Shown: piece after piece, positions 1 to 7,876 of the stretch
Position numbering within the stretch: the first letter of the stretch is position 1
How the letters are laid out: every line of letters starts with the position of its first letter
Assembly (NCBI RefSeq): GCF_023898865.1
Contig: NZ_JAGSOV010000052.1
Coordinates: forward strand, 1-43,446
DNA length: 43,446 nt
Direction: 5' to 3'
Source of the DNA: Pseudonocardia humida
GTDB taxonomy: Bacteria > Actinomycetota > Actinomycetes > Mycobacteriales > Pseudonocardiaceae
Notes under the pieces: generated by a model
The model's input: the letters and a program-made list of their open reading frames with translations, nothing else
Databases searched by the model: none
What the model was told of the DNA's origin: nothing
Program-made: the position numbers and the translations under genes

Positions 1-1
1 A

Positions 2-178
2 GGAGCGACGGTGGAGATCCACCAGATACCGGCACTCGCAGACCTCGTCCGGACAGGACAGCCACAACCCGCGTGGGCACAACTCATGACAGAGAAACGG
101 CGAAAGACACTCATCGTCTGCATTCCCTGCCACGACACCATCCACGCGCCGATCCCAACCACGAAATCCACGCAGTAA
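2..178 (+). CDS. Group II intron-encoded protein, C-terminal end (partial)
   Basis: Fifty-eight codons with no start in the window read VEIHQIPALADL, then QPAWAQLM, then RRKTLIVCIPCHDTIHA and a TAA stop at 176-178. This is the typical end of bacterial group II intron reverse transcriptase/maturase proteins that carry a C-terminal HNH-like endonuclease domain: a histidine pair, a W..LM spacer, and a C-x2-CH...IH zinc-binding half. In relatives I know, the first motif usually reads IHHIR, whereas here it reads IHQIP, so one histidine is replaced by glutamine and the nuclease may be weakened. Domain V follows nine bases after the stop, as expected for an ORF placed in domain IV. Identification rests on this short end only. 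Confidence 0.75.
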   Translation, partial: GATVEIHQIPALADLVRTGQPQPAWAQLMTEKRRKTLIVCIPCHDTIHAPIPTTKSTQ

Positions 179-186
179 TCACCAGA

Positions 187-220
187 GAGCCGGATGCGAG
201 GAAACCCGCACGTCCGGTTC
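187..220 (+). ncRNA. Group II intron domain V
   Basis: These 34 nt form the catalytic hairpin. The basal stem is GAGCCGGA (187-194) paired with TCCGGTTC (213-220) and contains the AGC catalytic triad at 188-190. A two-base CG bulge (211-212), a distal stem 195-200/205-210 and a GAAA tetraloop (201-204) follow. All basal pairs form with one G-U wobble. The distal stem has one A-C mismatch (A199 with C206). The length of 34 nt and all landmarks match the domain V consensus. Confidence 0.9.
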
Positions 221-300
221 GGGCCGGGGGCCGCCGGAAAAGGACCCGCCACATCGGCGGGCACCTCGCCGGCGGCCTACCGGGGCACCCGGCGCGCGCC

Positions 301-528
301 TCACGGCGTCGTCTCCGGGTGGACCTCGACGTCGTAGAGGAGCCGGACCGGCTCGCCGTTCGTGACGCCGACGAAGACGGGCTCGGCGGCGGGAGTGCGA
401 CCGCGCCGCCAGACCTCCTCGCGCGCGGCGTCGCGGGACTCGTGGTGGGTCTTCCCGGCCCGGTGCAGCTCGCGCACGCGGCGCGCGGTGTACCGGTCGC
501 TGTCCAGCTGGATCCGCATCAGGGGCAT
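301..528 (-). CDS. Small hypothetical protein (75 aa)
   Basis: This is a 75-residue soluble, highly charged protein starting MPLMRIQLDSDRYTARR; I do not recognise the family. It has no signal peptide, membrane segment or cysteine. The ATG at 528 is preceded by GGAAGGA about ten bases upstream; a second in-frame ATG at 519 is possible. Strong actinobacterial codon bias supports that it is coding. It is divergent from the TetR-type regulator at 592, with only 63 bases between them, so it may be that regulator's target. It ends about 20 bases from the inferred intron boundary. Confidence 0.6.
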   Translation of the reverse strand: MPLMRIQLDSDRYTARRVRELHRAGKTHHESRDAAREEVWRRGRTPAAEPVFVGVTNGEPVRLLYDVEVHPETTP

Positions 529-591
529 GGTCGCGCGGTCCTTCCCGTGACTTACCAACGTTAAGCCAGCTGTGCACCGTAATAGGGTGGG
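529..591. promoter_or_regulatory. Divergent promoter region of the small gene and tetR
   Basis: This AT-richer 63-bp spacer separates two divergent genes. It contains an imperfect 15-bp inverted repeat, CTTACCAACGTTAAG (551-565), which is a candidate autoregulatory TetR operator. A -10-like TAATAG (580-585) sits 6 bases before the GTG at 592, which would make the regulator transcript leaderless or nearly so. No convincing -35 is seen. Roles are inferred from position. Confidence 0.35.
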
Positions 592-1296
592 GTGGTGACG
601 GCGACCGAGTTCGACGGCCCCGACGACCGGCGCGGCGGCACCGTCTGGCTGCGCGCCGACCCCGGGCGGCCGCGCCGCCCGGCACCCCTCACCCGGGAGC
701 GCATCGTCGACGCCGCGGTGGCCCTGCTCGACGAGCACGGGGCCGACGGGCTGACGATGCGCAGGCTGGCCAAGCACCTGGCGGTCACCTCGACCGCGCT
801 GTACTGGCACGTGCGGACCAAGGACGACCTCCTCGACCTGGCCTTCGACCACGTCTTCGCGGAGGTGGAGCTCCCGGGCCCCGGCGACGACTGGCGGGAC
901 GACGTCCGGGCACTGGCCCGGGGGTGGCGGGCGGCCATGCTGCGGCACCCGTGGGCGCCGGGGTTGGTCGGGCGACCGATGCTGGGGCCGAACGTGCTCG
1001 CGCGCACCGAGTTCCTGCAGGCTGCGCTCGTCCGCGGGGGGCTGTCGGGGGCTCGGCTCAGCGTCCTCACCCGCGTGGTGGCCAACTACGTGATCGGTGC
1101 TGCGCTGACGGAGGCGACGTGGCGTCGGGCCGGGGATGCGGGGGTGCGGGCGGAGGCGCGGCGGCACATCGCGGTCAATCGTGCTGCTTATCCGACGCTC
1201 GATGGGTCGGGGCATCTCGATGACTCGCGGTGGAGTGACGACGAGTTGTTCGACTCGGGGTTGGACGTGATCCTGGGTGTTGGGTCGGGTGGGTGA
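592..1296 (+). CDS. TetR/AcrR-family transcriptional regulator
   Basis: This 234-aa protein has an N-terminal TetR helix-turn-helix at roughly residues 28-75 (LTRERIVDAAVALLDEHG, then LTMRRLAKHLAVTSTALYWHV) and an alpha-helical C-terminal ligand domain of the class found in TetR proper. A basic, disordered N-terminus of about 25 residues precedes the HTH. The first start is GTG at 592; a second GTG follows immediately at 595. There is no clear Shine-Dalgarno, but a -10-like hexamer lies just upstream, consistent with a leaderless message. The ligand is unknown. The adjacent divergent 75-aa gene and the inverted repeat between them are the likeliest targets. Confidence 0.85.
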   Translation: MVTATEFDGPDDRRGGTVWLRADPGRPRRPAPLTRERIVDAAVALLDEHGADGLTMRRLAKHLAVTSTALYWHVRTKDDLLDLAFDHVFAEVELPGPGDDWRDDVRALARGWRAAMLRHPWAPGLVGRPMLGPNVLARTEFLQAALVRGGLSGARLSVLTRVVANYVIGAALTEATWRRAGDAGVRAEARRHIAVNRAAYPTLDGSGHLDDSRWSDDELFDSGLDVILGVGSGG

Positions 1297-1720
1297 GTTC
1301 TCGCCGCCGCGCCGCTCCCGTTCCTCGGTGCCGGCGCGCCTGCGGTACGGGCCGGTTCGGGCCAACGACATCCGGTTCACGCGGTCCTCCGGCAGCACGG
1401 TAGTGATGACCGACACGAAGGCCCAGGTCATCGCCGGGCCCGGCTGTTCCCAGGTGAACTCGAACACCGTCAGCTGCTCGGGGGTGGTGAACCTCAACGT
1501 CAACGGCGGCGACGGCGACGACTTCATCAACAACGACACGGAGTTCGGCGGCGGCCCCTCCCTGCCGGGCACCCTCAACGGCGGACGCGGCAACGACATC
1601 CTGTTCGGCGGTCTGGGAAGCGACGAACTCCTCGGCGGTCCCGGGACCGACCTCGCCGACGCGGCGGCCGGCACCGATCGGTGCATCGCGGAGACCGAGA
1701 AGTTCTGCGAGCTGGACTGA
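1277..1720 (+). pseudogene. RTX-type calcium-binding repeat protein, 5'-truncated remnant
   Basis: The frame encodes a beta-rich segment (NDIRFTRSSGSTVVMTDT...) followed by degenerate nonapeptide RTX repeats: GGDGDDFIN, GGRGNDILF, GGLGSDELL, GGPGTDLAD. It ends in a Cys-containing cap (GTDRCIAETEKFCELD), typical of small secreted actinobacterial RTX-like proteins. Such proteins normally have a signal peptide and a further beta-strand at the N-terminus. Here the only upstream start is a GTG inside the tetR 3' end (1277), the first 25 residues are Arg/Pro-rich without export features, and no usable start lies nearer the domain. The gene therefore appears to have lost its 5' end. An intact gene with an unusual start cannot be excluded. 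Confidence 0.6.
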
Positions 1721-1849
1721 CCCCACCCGGCCGGGGGCACGCGGTGGTGGCGAGGTAGCCGGCCGCGGCTCCCGGTCTTGCCCCCGGTTCATGGACACCT
1801 ACATCCCGGGTGCCCGACCCGCGCCCACAGCCGCACCGGTCACCGACGC

Positions 1850-1875
1850 CGATCCGCCGTTCTGAGAACGGATCC
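1850..1875. repeat. Inverted repeat between converging genes
   Basis: CCGTTCT-G-AGAACGG is a perfect 7-bp inverted repeat inside a longer imperfect palindrome bounded by GATCC on both sides. It lies downstream of both the RTX remnant (plus) and mutT1 (minus). There is no T-tract on either side, so it may be an L-shaped terminator or simply a palindrome. The rest of 1721-1903 shows nothing else recognisable. Confidence 0.35.
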
Positions 1876-1903
1876 ACGGCTCGCGGCCTGGCCGTGCAGG
1901 CCG

Positions 1904-2818
1904 TCAGACGTTGGACGGGGGGTAGTGGTCGGCGGCGTGGACGACGCCGTCGACGAAGGTCAGTACCCAGGTGCTGGCCTTCTTGGCGGGGACGTCGTCG
2001 GGGTCGATGCCTGCCGACTTGGCCAGGGTGCCGACCAGGTCGGGGATGACGCCGCCCTGGCTGGCGATCATGGTGACGCCGCCGAGGGCGGCGAGGGCCA
2101 GCAGGCGCTCGCGGGCCGCGGCCGGGTCGTCCCAGTAGTGGTCCTCGCCGAACAGCGGCTCGTCGTCGATGGGGGCGCCGCCGAGGCGCTCGGCCACGGG
2201 GACGAGGGTCTGGCGGCAGCGCAGGGGCACGGCCGTGAACAGGCGGTCGGGGCCGAGGAGGGGCAGGAACGGGGCCAGGGCCTCGGCCTGGCGGCGGCCG
2301 GCGCCGGACAGGGGGCGCAGGGCGTCGTCGCCGTCCCAGCGGCTGCGGCTGCCCGCCTTGGCGTGGCGGACCAGCACGACGGTGGCGGTCGGGGGGCCGA
2401 TGTCGACGAAGCGGCGCAGGACCTCCAGGTCGTGCCGGTAGGACAGCTGGTCGGCGGCGCGGTCGATGTCGACCCACTCCAGGCGGTCGGTCTCGGAGTT
2501 CGGGTCGAAGTCGCCGCCCAGCGACTCGGCCGCCCAGTACCGGACCAGCTTGTCGCCCTCGGGGACCGGGTAGCGGACGTCGCCGAGCAGGGCGCCGAGC
2601 CGGCACCGGTGGCCGGTCTCCTCGGCGACCTCGCGCACGGCGGTGGCCGGCAGGTCCTCGCCGTCGTCGATCTTGCCCTTGGGGTAGGCCCAGTCGTCGT
2701 AGCGGGGGCGGTGGACCAGCGCGACGCGCAGGCCGTCGTTCGCCCGGCGCCACAGCACCGCGCCCGCGGCGAGCACGTCGGCGGGGGTGGTGTCGTCGCG
2801 GGGGCCGAACGGGCTCAC
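1904..2818 (-). CDS. mutT1: MutT1-type Nudix hydrolase with histidine phosphatase domain
   Basis: This 304-aa protein has two domains. The N-terminal half is a Nudix hydrolase with a complete Nudix box (G48 KIDDG E54 ... REVAEETG, residues 48-69). The C-terminal half is a histidine phosphatase with the LVRHAKAG motif (RHA at 151-153). This architecture is that of mycobacterial MutT1, which degrades 8-oxo-dGTP and 8-oxo-GTP and also hydrolyses diadenosine polyphosphates, cleaning the nucleotide pool. The start is GTG at 2818 with GGAG six bases upstream. It lies 25 bp downstream of ppk1 on the same strand, a pairing common in actinobacteria and presumably one transcript. Confidence 0.9.
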   Translation of the reverse strand: MSPFGPRDDTTPADVLAAGAVLWRRANDGLRVALVHRPRYDDWAYPKGKIDDGEDLPATAVREVAEETGHRCRLGALLGDVRYPVPEGDKLVRYWAAESLGGDFDPNSETDRLEWVDIDRAADQLSYRHDLEVLRRFVDIGPPTATVVLVRHAKAGSRSRWDGDDALRPLSGAGRRQAEALAPFLPLLGPDRLFTAVPLRCRQTLVPVAERLGGAPIDDEPLFGEDHYWDDPAAARERLLALAALGGVTMIASQGGVIPDLVGTLAKSAGIDPDDVPAKKASTWVLTFVDGVVHAADHYPPSNV

Positions 2819-2843
2819 AACGTGCTCCAGGAGGTCGTGCGGG

Positions 2844-5237
2844 TCACTCGGTCTCCAGGACGGCCGAGACGGCGTGCGCGAGCATCATCTCGGCCTGGTG
2901 GTCGCGCACCGTGACGTCCTGCCCAGCGTCGGCGGGCGGCGACGGCTCCCACGAGCCGTCGGGGTGCAGCGTCCAGCAGCGGGTGGCCGGGTCGAGGGAG
3001 GAGTCGAAAACCTGGGCGAGCTTGGCCGCGAGCCGCGGTTCGGCCACCCGCAGCAGCACCTCGACGCGGCGGTCGAGGTTGCGGTGCATCATGTCGGCGC
3101 TGCCGATCCAGTACTCGTCGGCGGCACCGAAGTGGAACACCCTGGAGTGCTCCAGGAACCGCCCGAGGATCGAGCGGACGTGGATGTTCTCGCTGAGCCC
3201 CTCGCGGCCAGGCCGGATGGCGCAGATCCCGCGGACCACCACGTCGACCGGCACCCCGGCCTGCGACGCCCGGTACAGCGCGTCCACGACCTGCTCGTCG
3301 ACCAGCGAGTTGACCTTGATCCGGACCCGGGCGGCGGGGTTGCCCGCGCGGTGGGCCTCGACCTCGTCCTCGATGCGCCGCACGATGCCGCGGCGCACCC
3401 CGTAGGGCGCGACCAGCAGGCTGCGGTACGACGTCTGGCGGGAGTAGCCGGTGAGCGAGTTGAACAGGTCGGTCAGGTCGGCGCCGATGGTGGGGTCGGC
3501 GGTGAGCACGCCCATGTCCTCGTAGAGGCGGGCGGTCTTGGGGTTGTAGTTGCCGGTGCCGATGTGGCAGTAGCGCCGGATCGTGTTGCCCTCCTGGCGC
3601 ACGACCAGCGACGTCTTGCAGTGCGTCTTGAGCCCGACCAGGCCGTAGACGACGTGCACCCCCGCCTTCTCCAGCTCGCGCGCCCAGCGGATGTTGGCCT
3701 GCTCGTCGAACCGGGCCTTGATCTCCACCAGGGCGACGACCTGCTTGCCCGCGGCGGCCGCGTCGATCAGCGCGTCGACTATCGGTGAGTCGCCGGAGGT
3801 GCGGTAGAGCGTCTGCTTGATGGCCAGCACGTTCGGGTCGGACGCGGCCTGCTCGATGAACCGCTGCACGCTGGTGGAGAACGAGTCGTACGGGTGGTGG
3901 ACGAGCACGTCGCCCTCCCGCAGCGTCGCGAACACGCTGCGCGGGGTCTCCCGCTCGGCGAACGCCGGGTGGGTGGCCGGGACGAACGGGTCGTCCTTGA
4001 GGTCGGGGCGCTCCACCCCGTGCACGGCCCACAGCGCGGTCAGGTCGAGCAGGCCGGGGACGGTGATCACGTCGGCCGGGTCGACGTCGAGCTCGCGCAG
4101 CAGCAGCTCCAGCACGTGCTCGCTCATCGTGTCGGTGACCTCGAGGCGCACCGGCGGGCCGAACCGGCGGCGGGCCAGCTCGCGCTCCAGCGACTGCAGG
4201 AGGTCCTCGTCGCGGTCCTCCTCGACCTCCACGTCGGCGTTGCGGGTGACCCGGAAGACGTGCACCTCGGCCATCACCATGCCGGCGAACAGCTCGGACA
4301 GGTGCGCCGAGATCAGGTCCTCCAGCGGGAGGAAGGTGACCCGGCCCTCGCGGGGCGAGGTGTCCGGGCTGGGCACCTCGATCAGCCGCGGCACGTTGTC
4401 GGGCACCTTGACGCGGGCGAAGCGCTCGGTGCCGCCCTCCGGGTCGCGCACCGTGACGGCCAGGTTCAGCGAGAGCCCGGAGATGTAGGGGAACGGGTGC
4501 GCCGGGTCGACCGCGAGCGGGGTCAGCACCGGGAACACCTTGGCCCGGAAGTACTCCGACAGGCCCGCGCGCTGCTCGTCGTCGAGGTCGGCCCAGCGCA
4601 GGATGTGGATGCCCTGGGCGTCGAGCTGCGGGCGGACCTCGTCGAGGAAGACGCGCGCGTGCGCATCGGCCAGGGCCTGCGAGCGGACCGCGATGCGGGA
4701 CAGCTGCTCGCGCGGGGAGAGCCCGTCGGCGCTGCGCACGGCCAGCCCGGTGTCGTTGCGCCGCTTCAGCCCGGCCACCCGCACCATGTAGAACTCGTCG
4801 AGGTTGGACGCGAAGATCGCCAGGAACTTGGCCCGCTCCAGCAGCGGCTGGCTGGTGTCCTCGGCCAGGGCGAGCACCCGGGCGTTGAAGTCGAGCCAGG
4901 ACAGCTCGCGGTTGAGGTAGCGGTCGTCGGGCAGCTCGGAGGGCGGGCTGGGGGTGCGCGCCGGGGGGTTGACCGGGACCGCGGCCGCGGCCGGGACCTC
5001 GGAGGTGCGGGCGGCGGTCGCGGGGGCGGCCGGGCCGGGGTTGGTGCCGGTGCCGTCGTCGACGGGCGTCGCGGCGCGGGGGGCGACGACCGGTGTGCTC
5101 GCCACGTGCACCCGGCGCGCCGACGGCCGGGGCGCCCGGCGCGCGGGTCGGCCGCGTCGGGTGGGGATCGGGCGGTCGTCCGGCTCGCCGGACCCCGCCG
5201 CCGACTTCCTGCTCAGCCCCTCACCTGGATCACCCAC
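2844..5237 (-). CDS. ppk1: Polyphosphate kinase 1
   Basis: This enzyme reversibly polymerises the ATP gamma-phosphate into polyphosphate. The 797-aa product is longer than the usual 690-740 because of an N-terminal extension of about 100 residues rich in Arg, Pro and Ala, which is probably disordered. The core starts at LPDDRYLNRELSWLDFNAR (102 on) and holds FASNLDEFYMVRVAGLK (142-158). The catalytic autophosphorylated histidine is in YCHIGTGNYNP (H558), and the second conserved histidine is in EHSRVFHFG (H697). The start is drawn at GTG 5237, which lacks a clear ribosome site, so the true start could lie further in. The upstream region carries a PHO-box-like unit. Confidence 0.95.
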   Translation of the reverse strand: MGDPGEGLSRKSAAGSGEPDDRPIPTRRGRPARRAPRPSARRVHVASTPVVAPRAATPVDDGTGTNPGPAAPATAARTSEVPAAAAVPVNPPARTPSPPSELPDDRYLNRELSWLDFNARVLALAEDTSQPLLERAKFLAIFASNLDEFYMVRVAGLKRRNDTGLAVRSADGLSPREQLSRIAVRSQALADAHARVFLDEVRPQLDAQGIHILRWADLDDEQRAGLSEYFRAKVFPVLTPLAVDPAHPFPYISGLSLNLAVTVRDPEGGTERFARVKVPDNVPRLIEVPSPDTSPREGRVTFLPLEDLISAHLSELFAGMVMAEVHVFRVTRNADVEVEEDRDEDLLQSLERELARRRFGPPVRLEVTDTMSEHVLELLLRELDVDPADVITVPGLLDLTALWAVHGVERPDLKDDPFVPATHPAFAERETPRSVFATLREGDVLVHHPYDSFSTSVQRFIEQAASDPNVLAIKQTLYRTSGDSPIVDALIDAAAAGKQVVALVEIKARFDEQANIRWARELEKAGVHVVYGLVGLKTHCKTSLVVRQEGNTIRRYCHIGTGNYNPKTARLYEDMGVLTADPTIGADLTDLFNSLTGYSRQTSYRSLLVAPYGVRRGIVRRIEDEVEAHRAGNPAARVRIKVNSLVDEQVVDALYRASQAGVPVDVVVRGICAIRPGREGLSENIHVRSILGRFLEHSRVFHFGAADEYWIGSADMMHRNLDRRVEVLLRVAEPRLAAKLAQVFDSSLDPATRCWTLHPDGSWEPSPPADAGQDVTVRDHQAEMMLAHAVSAVLETE

Positions 5238-5281
5238 GGTGGTGATTCTCGCTCACCGGTGACCCCCGGTCGCCCATCTGT

Positions 5282-5307
5282 CGACGGTCATCCGGGTGAA
5301 CATTCAC
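5282..5307 (-). promoter_or_regulatory. Candidate PhoP (PHO box) site upstream of ppk1
   Basis: On the minus strand, GTTCACCCGG (5301-5292) matches a single actinobacterial PhoP direct-repeat unit. The neighbouring 11-base unit is poor. An overlapping inverted repeat, GTGAA-CA-TTCAC (5296-5307), covers the fbiD stop codon. The position, 55-70 bp before the ppk1 start, fits phosphate control as known for ppk in Streptomyces. One good unit alone is weak evidence. Confidence 0.3.
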
Positions 5308-5972
5308 GGGGTGCTCGACCGGTCGAGGACCCCGGTGGTGTGCGCGCCGAGCCCGAGGTCGGCGGCGCCGCGCAGGTCGTCGGAGGTGTCGACGTCGCGG
5401 CGGAGGCCGGGCCACCCGCCGGTGAGCGCGACGGCCCCGGACTCGCGGTGGGCCGCGGCGGAGCCGGCGCCGAACCGCGGGTCGAGCGGGGTGCCCGGGG
5501 CGGCCAGCAGCAGCGTCGTGCCGGTGGTGTCGGCGTCGGCGACGAACGCGCGACCGGCGACGCCCTCGGCGAAGAGGGTGGCCGCGGCGCCCAGCGCCCC
5601 GCACAGCTCCTCGGGGCGCAGGGCGGGCAGGTCGGCCTGCAGGGCGCCGACCACGGCCTCCGGATCGCGGCCGCGCAGCAGCGCGGCGCCGCGGCGGTAG
5701 GCGGCGTTGAGCCCGCTGACCGGGCCGTCCGGCACGACCTCGACGCCGACGGCGCCCAGCTCGGCGGCGACGACCGGGTCGGAGCTGACCACCAGCAGGT
5801 GCCGCACGGCGGGGCAGCCGCGCACCGCGGCCACCGTGTCGTGGGCCAGCGCCAGGGCCAGCCGGGCGTGGGCGGCGGGCTCACCGAGCCCGCCGTCCGC
5901 CGCGCCGCGCAGCCGCGTCTTGGCCGCGTGCAGCGGCTTGACCGGCACCACCAGGTCGACCGCCGCGATCAT
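5304..5972 (-). CDS. fbiD: Phosphoenolpyruvate guanylyltransferase (CofC/FbiD)
   Basis: This 222-aa nucleotidyltransferase-fold protein begins MIAAVDLVVPVKPLHAAKTRL, the CofC/FbiD signature with its Lys-Arg nucleotide-binding loop. SSDP and QADLPAL metal-site strands follow in the expected order. In actinobacteria FbiD couples GTP to phosphoenolpyruvate to give the EPPG used by FbiA in coenzyme F420 synthesis. Start ATG 5972 is preceded by GGAGGGG at about 8-10 bases; an in-frame GTG nine bases earlier sits too close to that site. It is divergent from plsC. Its 3' end abuts the candidate ppk1 regulatory site. No other F420 gene is in the window. Confidence 0.88.
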   Translation of the reverse strand: MIAAVDLVVPVKPLHAAKTRLRGAADGGLGEPAAHARLALALAHDTVAAVRGCPAVRHLLVVSSDPVVAAELGAVGVEVVPDGPVSGLNAAYRRGAALLRGRDPEAVVGALQADLPALRPEELCGALGAAATLFAEGVAGRAFVADADTTGTTLLLAAPGTPLDPRFGAGSAAAHRESGAVALTGGWPGLRRDVDTSDDLRGAADLGLGAHTTGVLDRSSTP

Positions 5973-6073
5973 CGGGCTCACCCCTCCATGGTGCCCGTCG
6001 TGACGGCCAGAGGTGAGACCCCGGTGGTGGACCCGACAGAGCGGGACCGGAAGACTCTGCGGGAGTGCCACCG

Positions 6074-6799
6074 ATGTGGGAGGAACGTGTGCGAAAGCGT
6101 GAGAAGGGCGGATTCTGGATCGCGTTCTGCGCGGCCTTCTTCTACCCGATCGGCTGGCTGGTGGGGCGATCGCGCTTCCAGGGGCTGACGCACATCCCGG
6201 CCACCGGCGGTGCGCTGCTGGTGGCCAACCACGTCTCGCACCTCGACCCGGTGTTCAGCGGGCTCGTCGTGCACCGGGCCAAACGGGTGCCGCGGTTCCT
6301 GGCCAAGCACAGCCTGTGGAAGGCCCCGGTGCTGGGCTGGGCGCTGGCCGGCAGCGGGCAGATCCCCGTCTACCGGGAGACCACCGACGCCCAGCAGAGC
6401 CTGCGCGACGGCATCAAGGCCCTGCAGGACGGCAAGGTCGTGGTGATCTACCCGGAGGGCACGATCACCCGCGACCCCGACGGCTGGCCGATGCGCTCGC
6501 GCACGGGTGTCGCCCGGATGGCGCTGGCCACCGACGTCCCGGTCGTGCCCGCCGTGCACTGGGGCACCCGCGAGGTGCTCGACGGCTACCGCAAGCGGTT
6601 CCGGCCGCTGCCCCGCAAGCCGATCACCGTGCGGTGCGGGGAGCCGGTCGACCTGACGGCCTACCGCGGCCGCCCGGTCGACGCCGTCGTGCTGCGCGAG
6701 GTGACCGACCTGGTGATGAGCAGCGTCCGCGCCCTGCTGGCCGAGGTGCGCGGCGAGCCGGCGCCCACCGAGTTCTACCGCCGGGAGGCGTCCACGTGA
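6074..6799 (+). CDS. plsC: 1-acyl-glycerol-3-phosphate acyltransferase (PlsC family)
   Basis: This is a membrane-associated acyltransferase of phospholipid synthesis, about 241 aa. It shows the HX4D motif NHVSHLD (52-58), the glycerol-phosphate loop with YPEGTITRD (EGT at 128-130) and a hydrophobic N-terminal segment (14-30). ATG 6074 has GGGAG about nine bases upstream and is preferred; GTG 6065 and GTG 6089 are alternatives. gpsA follows 25 bp downstream through a short linker that supplies this gene's stop and gpsA's start. The pairing makes sense because gpsA supplies the glycerol-3-phosphate backbone for the same pathway. Confidence 0.92.
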   Translation: MWEERVRKREKGGFWIAFCAAFFYPIGWLVGRSRFQGLTHIPATGGALLVANHVSHLDPVFSGLVVHRAKRVPRFLAKHSLWKAPVLGWALAGSGQIPVYRETTDAQQSLRDGIKALQDGKVVVIYPEGTITRDPDGWPMRSRTGVARMALATDVPVVPAVHWGTREVLDGYRKRFRPLPRKPITVRCGEPVDLTAYRGRPVDAVVLREVTDLVMSSVRALLAEVRGEPAPTEFYRREAST

Positions 6800-6827
6800 G
6801 CGGGCTCGCGAGCAGGGGAGAGCGATG
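6797..6827 (+). repeat. Short form of the stop-to-start operon linker (copy D)
   Basis: These 31 bp start with the plsC stop (TGAGCGGGCTCGCGAGC) and end GGGGAGAGCGATGAGC, where ATG is the gpsA start. It equals the two ends of the roughly 78-bp linkers at 12077-12172, 34844-34922 and 39544-39622 with the middle missing. It supplies the gpsA ribosome-binding site. Confidence 0.55.
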
Positions 6828-7838
6828 AGCGGCGGCGAGGTCCGCCGGGTGGCCGTGCTCGGGGCCGGGTCGTGGGGCACGGCGTTCGCCAAGGTGATCG
6901 CCGACGCGGGCCGCGACGTGCGGCTGTGGGCCCGCCGCCCCGAGGTCGCGGCCTCGATCAACGAGCGGCGCACCAACCCCGACTACGCGCCCGGCGTCGA
7001 GCTGCCCGGGCTGCTCACCGCGACCACCGACGCGGCGTCCGCGCTGGCCGGCGCGGACGCGGTCGTGCTGGCGGTGCCGTCGCAGACGCTGCGCCGGAAC
7101 CTGGTCGGGTGGCGGGAGCTGCTGCCGCCGAGCAGCACGCTGGTCAGCCTGGCCAAGGGCGTCGAGCTGGGCACGCTGCAGCGGATGAGCCAGGTGATCA
7201 CCGAGGTCGCCGGGGTGACGCCGGACCGCGTCGCGGTCGTCTCCGGGCCCAACCTGGCCCGCGAGATCGTCGCCGAGGAACCCACCGCCACCGTGATCGC
7301 CTGCACCGACCACGACCGCGCGGTCGCCCTGCAGCACGCCTGCACCACCGGCTACTTCCGCTCCTACACCAACACCGACGTCGTGGGCTGCGAGATCGGC
7401 GGGGCCGGCAAGAACGTCATCGCGCTGGCCTGCGGGATGGCCGCCGGGATGGGCTACGGCCACAACACCACCGCCTCGCTGATCACCCGCGGGCTGGCCG
7501 AGACCGCCCGGCTGGGCGTGGCGCTCGGCGCCGACCCGATGACCTTCGCCGGCCTGGCCGGCCTGGGCGACCTGGTGGCGACGTGCTCGTCGCCGCTGTC
7601 GCGCAACCGCACCTTCGGCGAGCGCCTCGGCCGCGGGCAGAGCCTGGCCGAGGCCGAGGAGGCCAACCACGGGCAGGTCGCAGAGGGCGTGAAGTCGTGC
7701 ACGTCGATCTGCGCGCTCGGCGAGCGGCACGGCGTCGAACTGCCGATCGCCGACGCCGTGCGCCGCGTCTGCCACGAGGGCCTCTCGCCCGCCGAGATGG
7801 GCAAGGAGCTCATCACCCGCGCCCCGCGCCACGAGTGA
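6825..7838 (+). CDS. gpsA: NAD(P)H-dependent glycerol-3-phosphate dehydrogenase
   Basis: This 337-aa enzyme reduces dihydroxyacetone phosphate to sn-glycerol-3-phosphate for phospholipid synthesis. The Rossmann motif VAVLGAGSWGTAFAK lies near the N-terminus, SGPNLAREI in the middle, and the catalytic-lysine segment GGAGKNVIALACG at about residues 190-202. GLGDLVATCSSPLSRNRTFG follows. Length and motif order are normal for GpsA. The ATG is preceded by GGGGAGAG from the linker shared with plsC. Confidence 0.96.
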   Translation: MSGGEVRRVAVLGAGSWGTAFAKVIADAGRDVRLWARRPEVAASINERRTNPDYAPGVELPGLLTATTDAASALAGADAVVLAVPSQTLRRNLVGWRELLPPSSTLVSLAKGVELGTLQRMSQVITEVAGVTPDRVAVVSGPNLAREIVAEEPTATVIACTDHDRAVALQHACTTGYFRSYTNTDVVGCEIGGAGKNVIALACGMAAGMGYGHNTTASLITRGLAETARLGVALGADPMTFAGLAGLGDLVATCSSPLSRNRTFGERLGRGQSLAEAEEANHGQVAEGVKSCTSICALGERHGVELPIADAVRRVCHEGLSPAEMGKELITRAPRHE

Positions 7839-7876
7839 CCGGCCCGCCGTCGAGGACGGCGTTATCGTGGTCGTCC

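Larger units (their letters stand above)
1..280 (+). mobile_element. Group II intron, 3' end (partial)
   Basis: The window opens inside a group II intron. Visible parts, in order, are the C-terminal HNH-type end of the intron-encoded protein (2-178), a recognisable catalytic domain V (187-220), and a following segment (221-280) expected to hold domain VI. The intron 3' boundary is placed near 280, after GGCGGCCTAC, because group II introns end in AY and this context resembles that of related bacterial introns. The boundary is inferred and could be off by tens of bases. The 5' half lies outside the window, so completeness and mobility cannot be judged. Confidence 0.8.
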
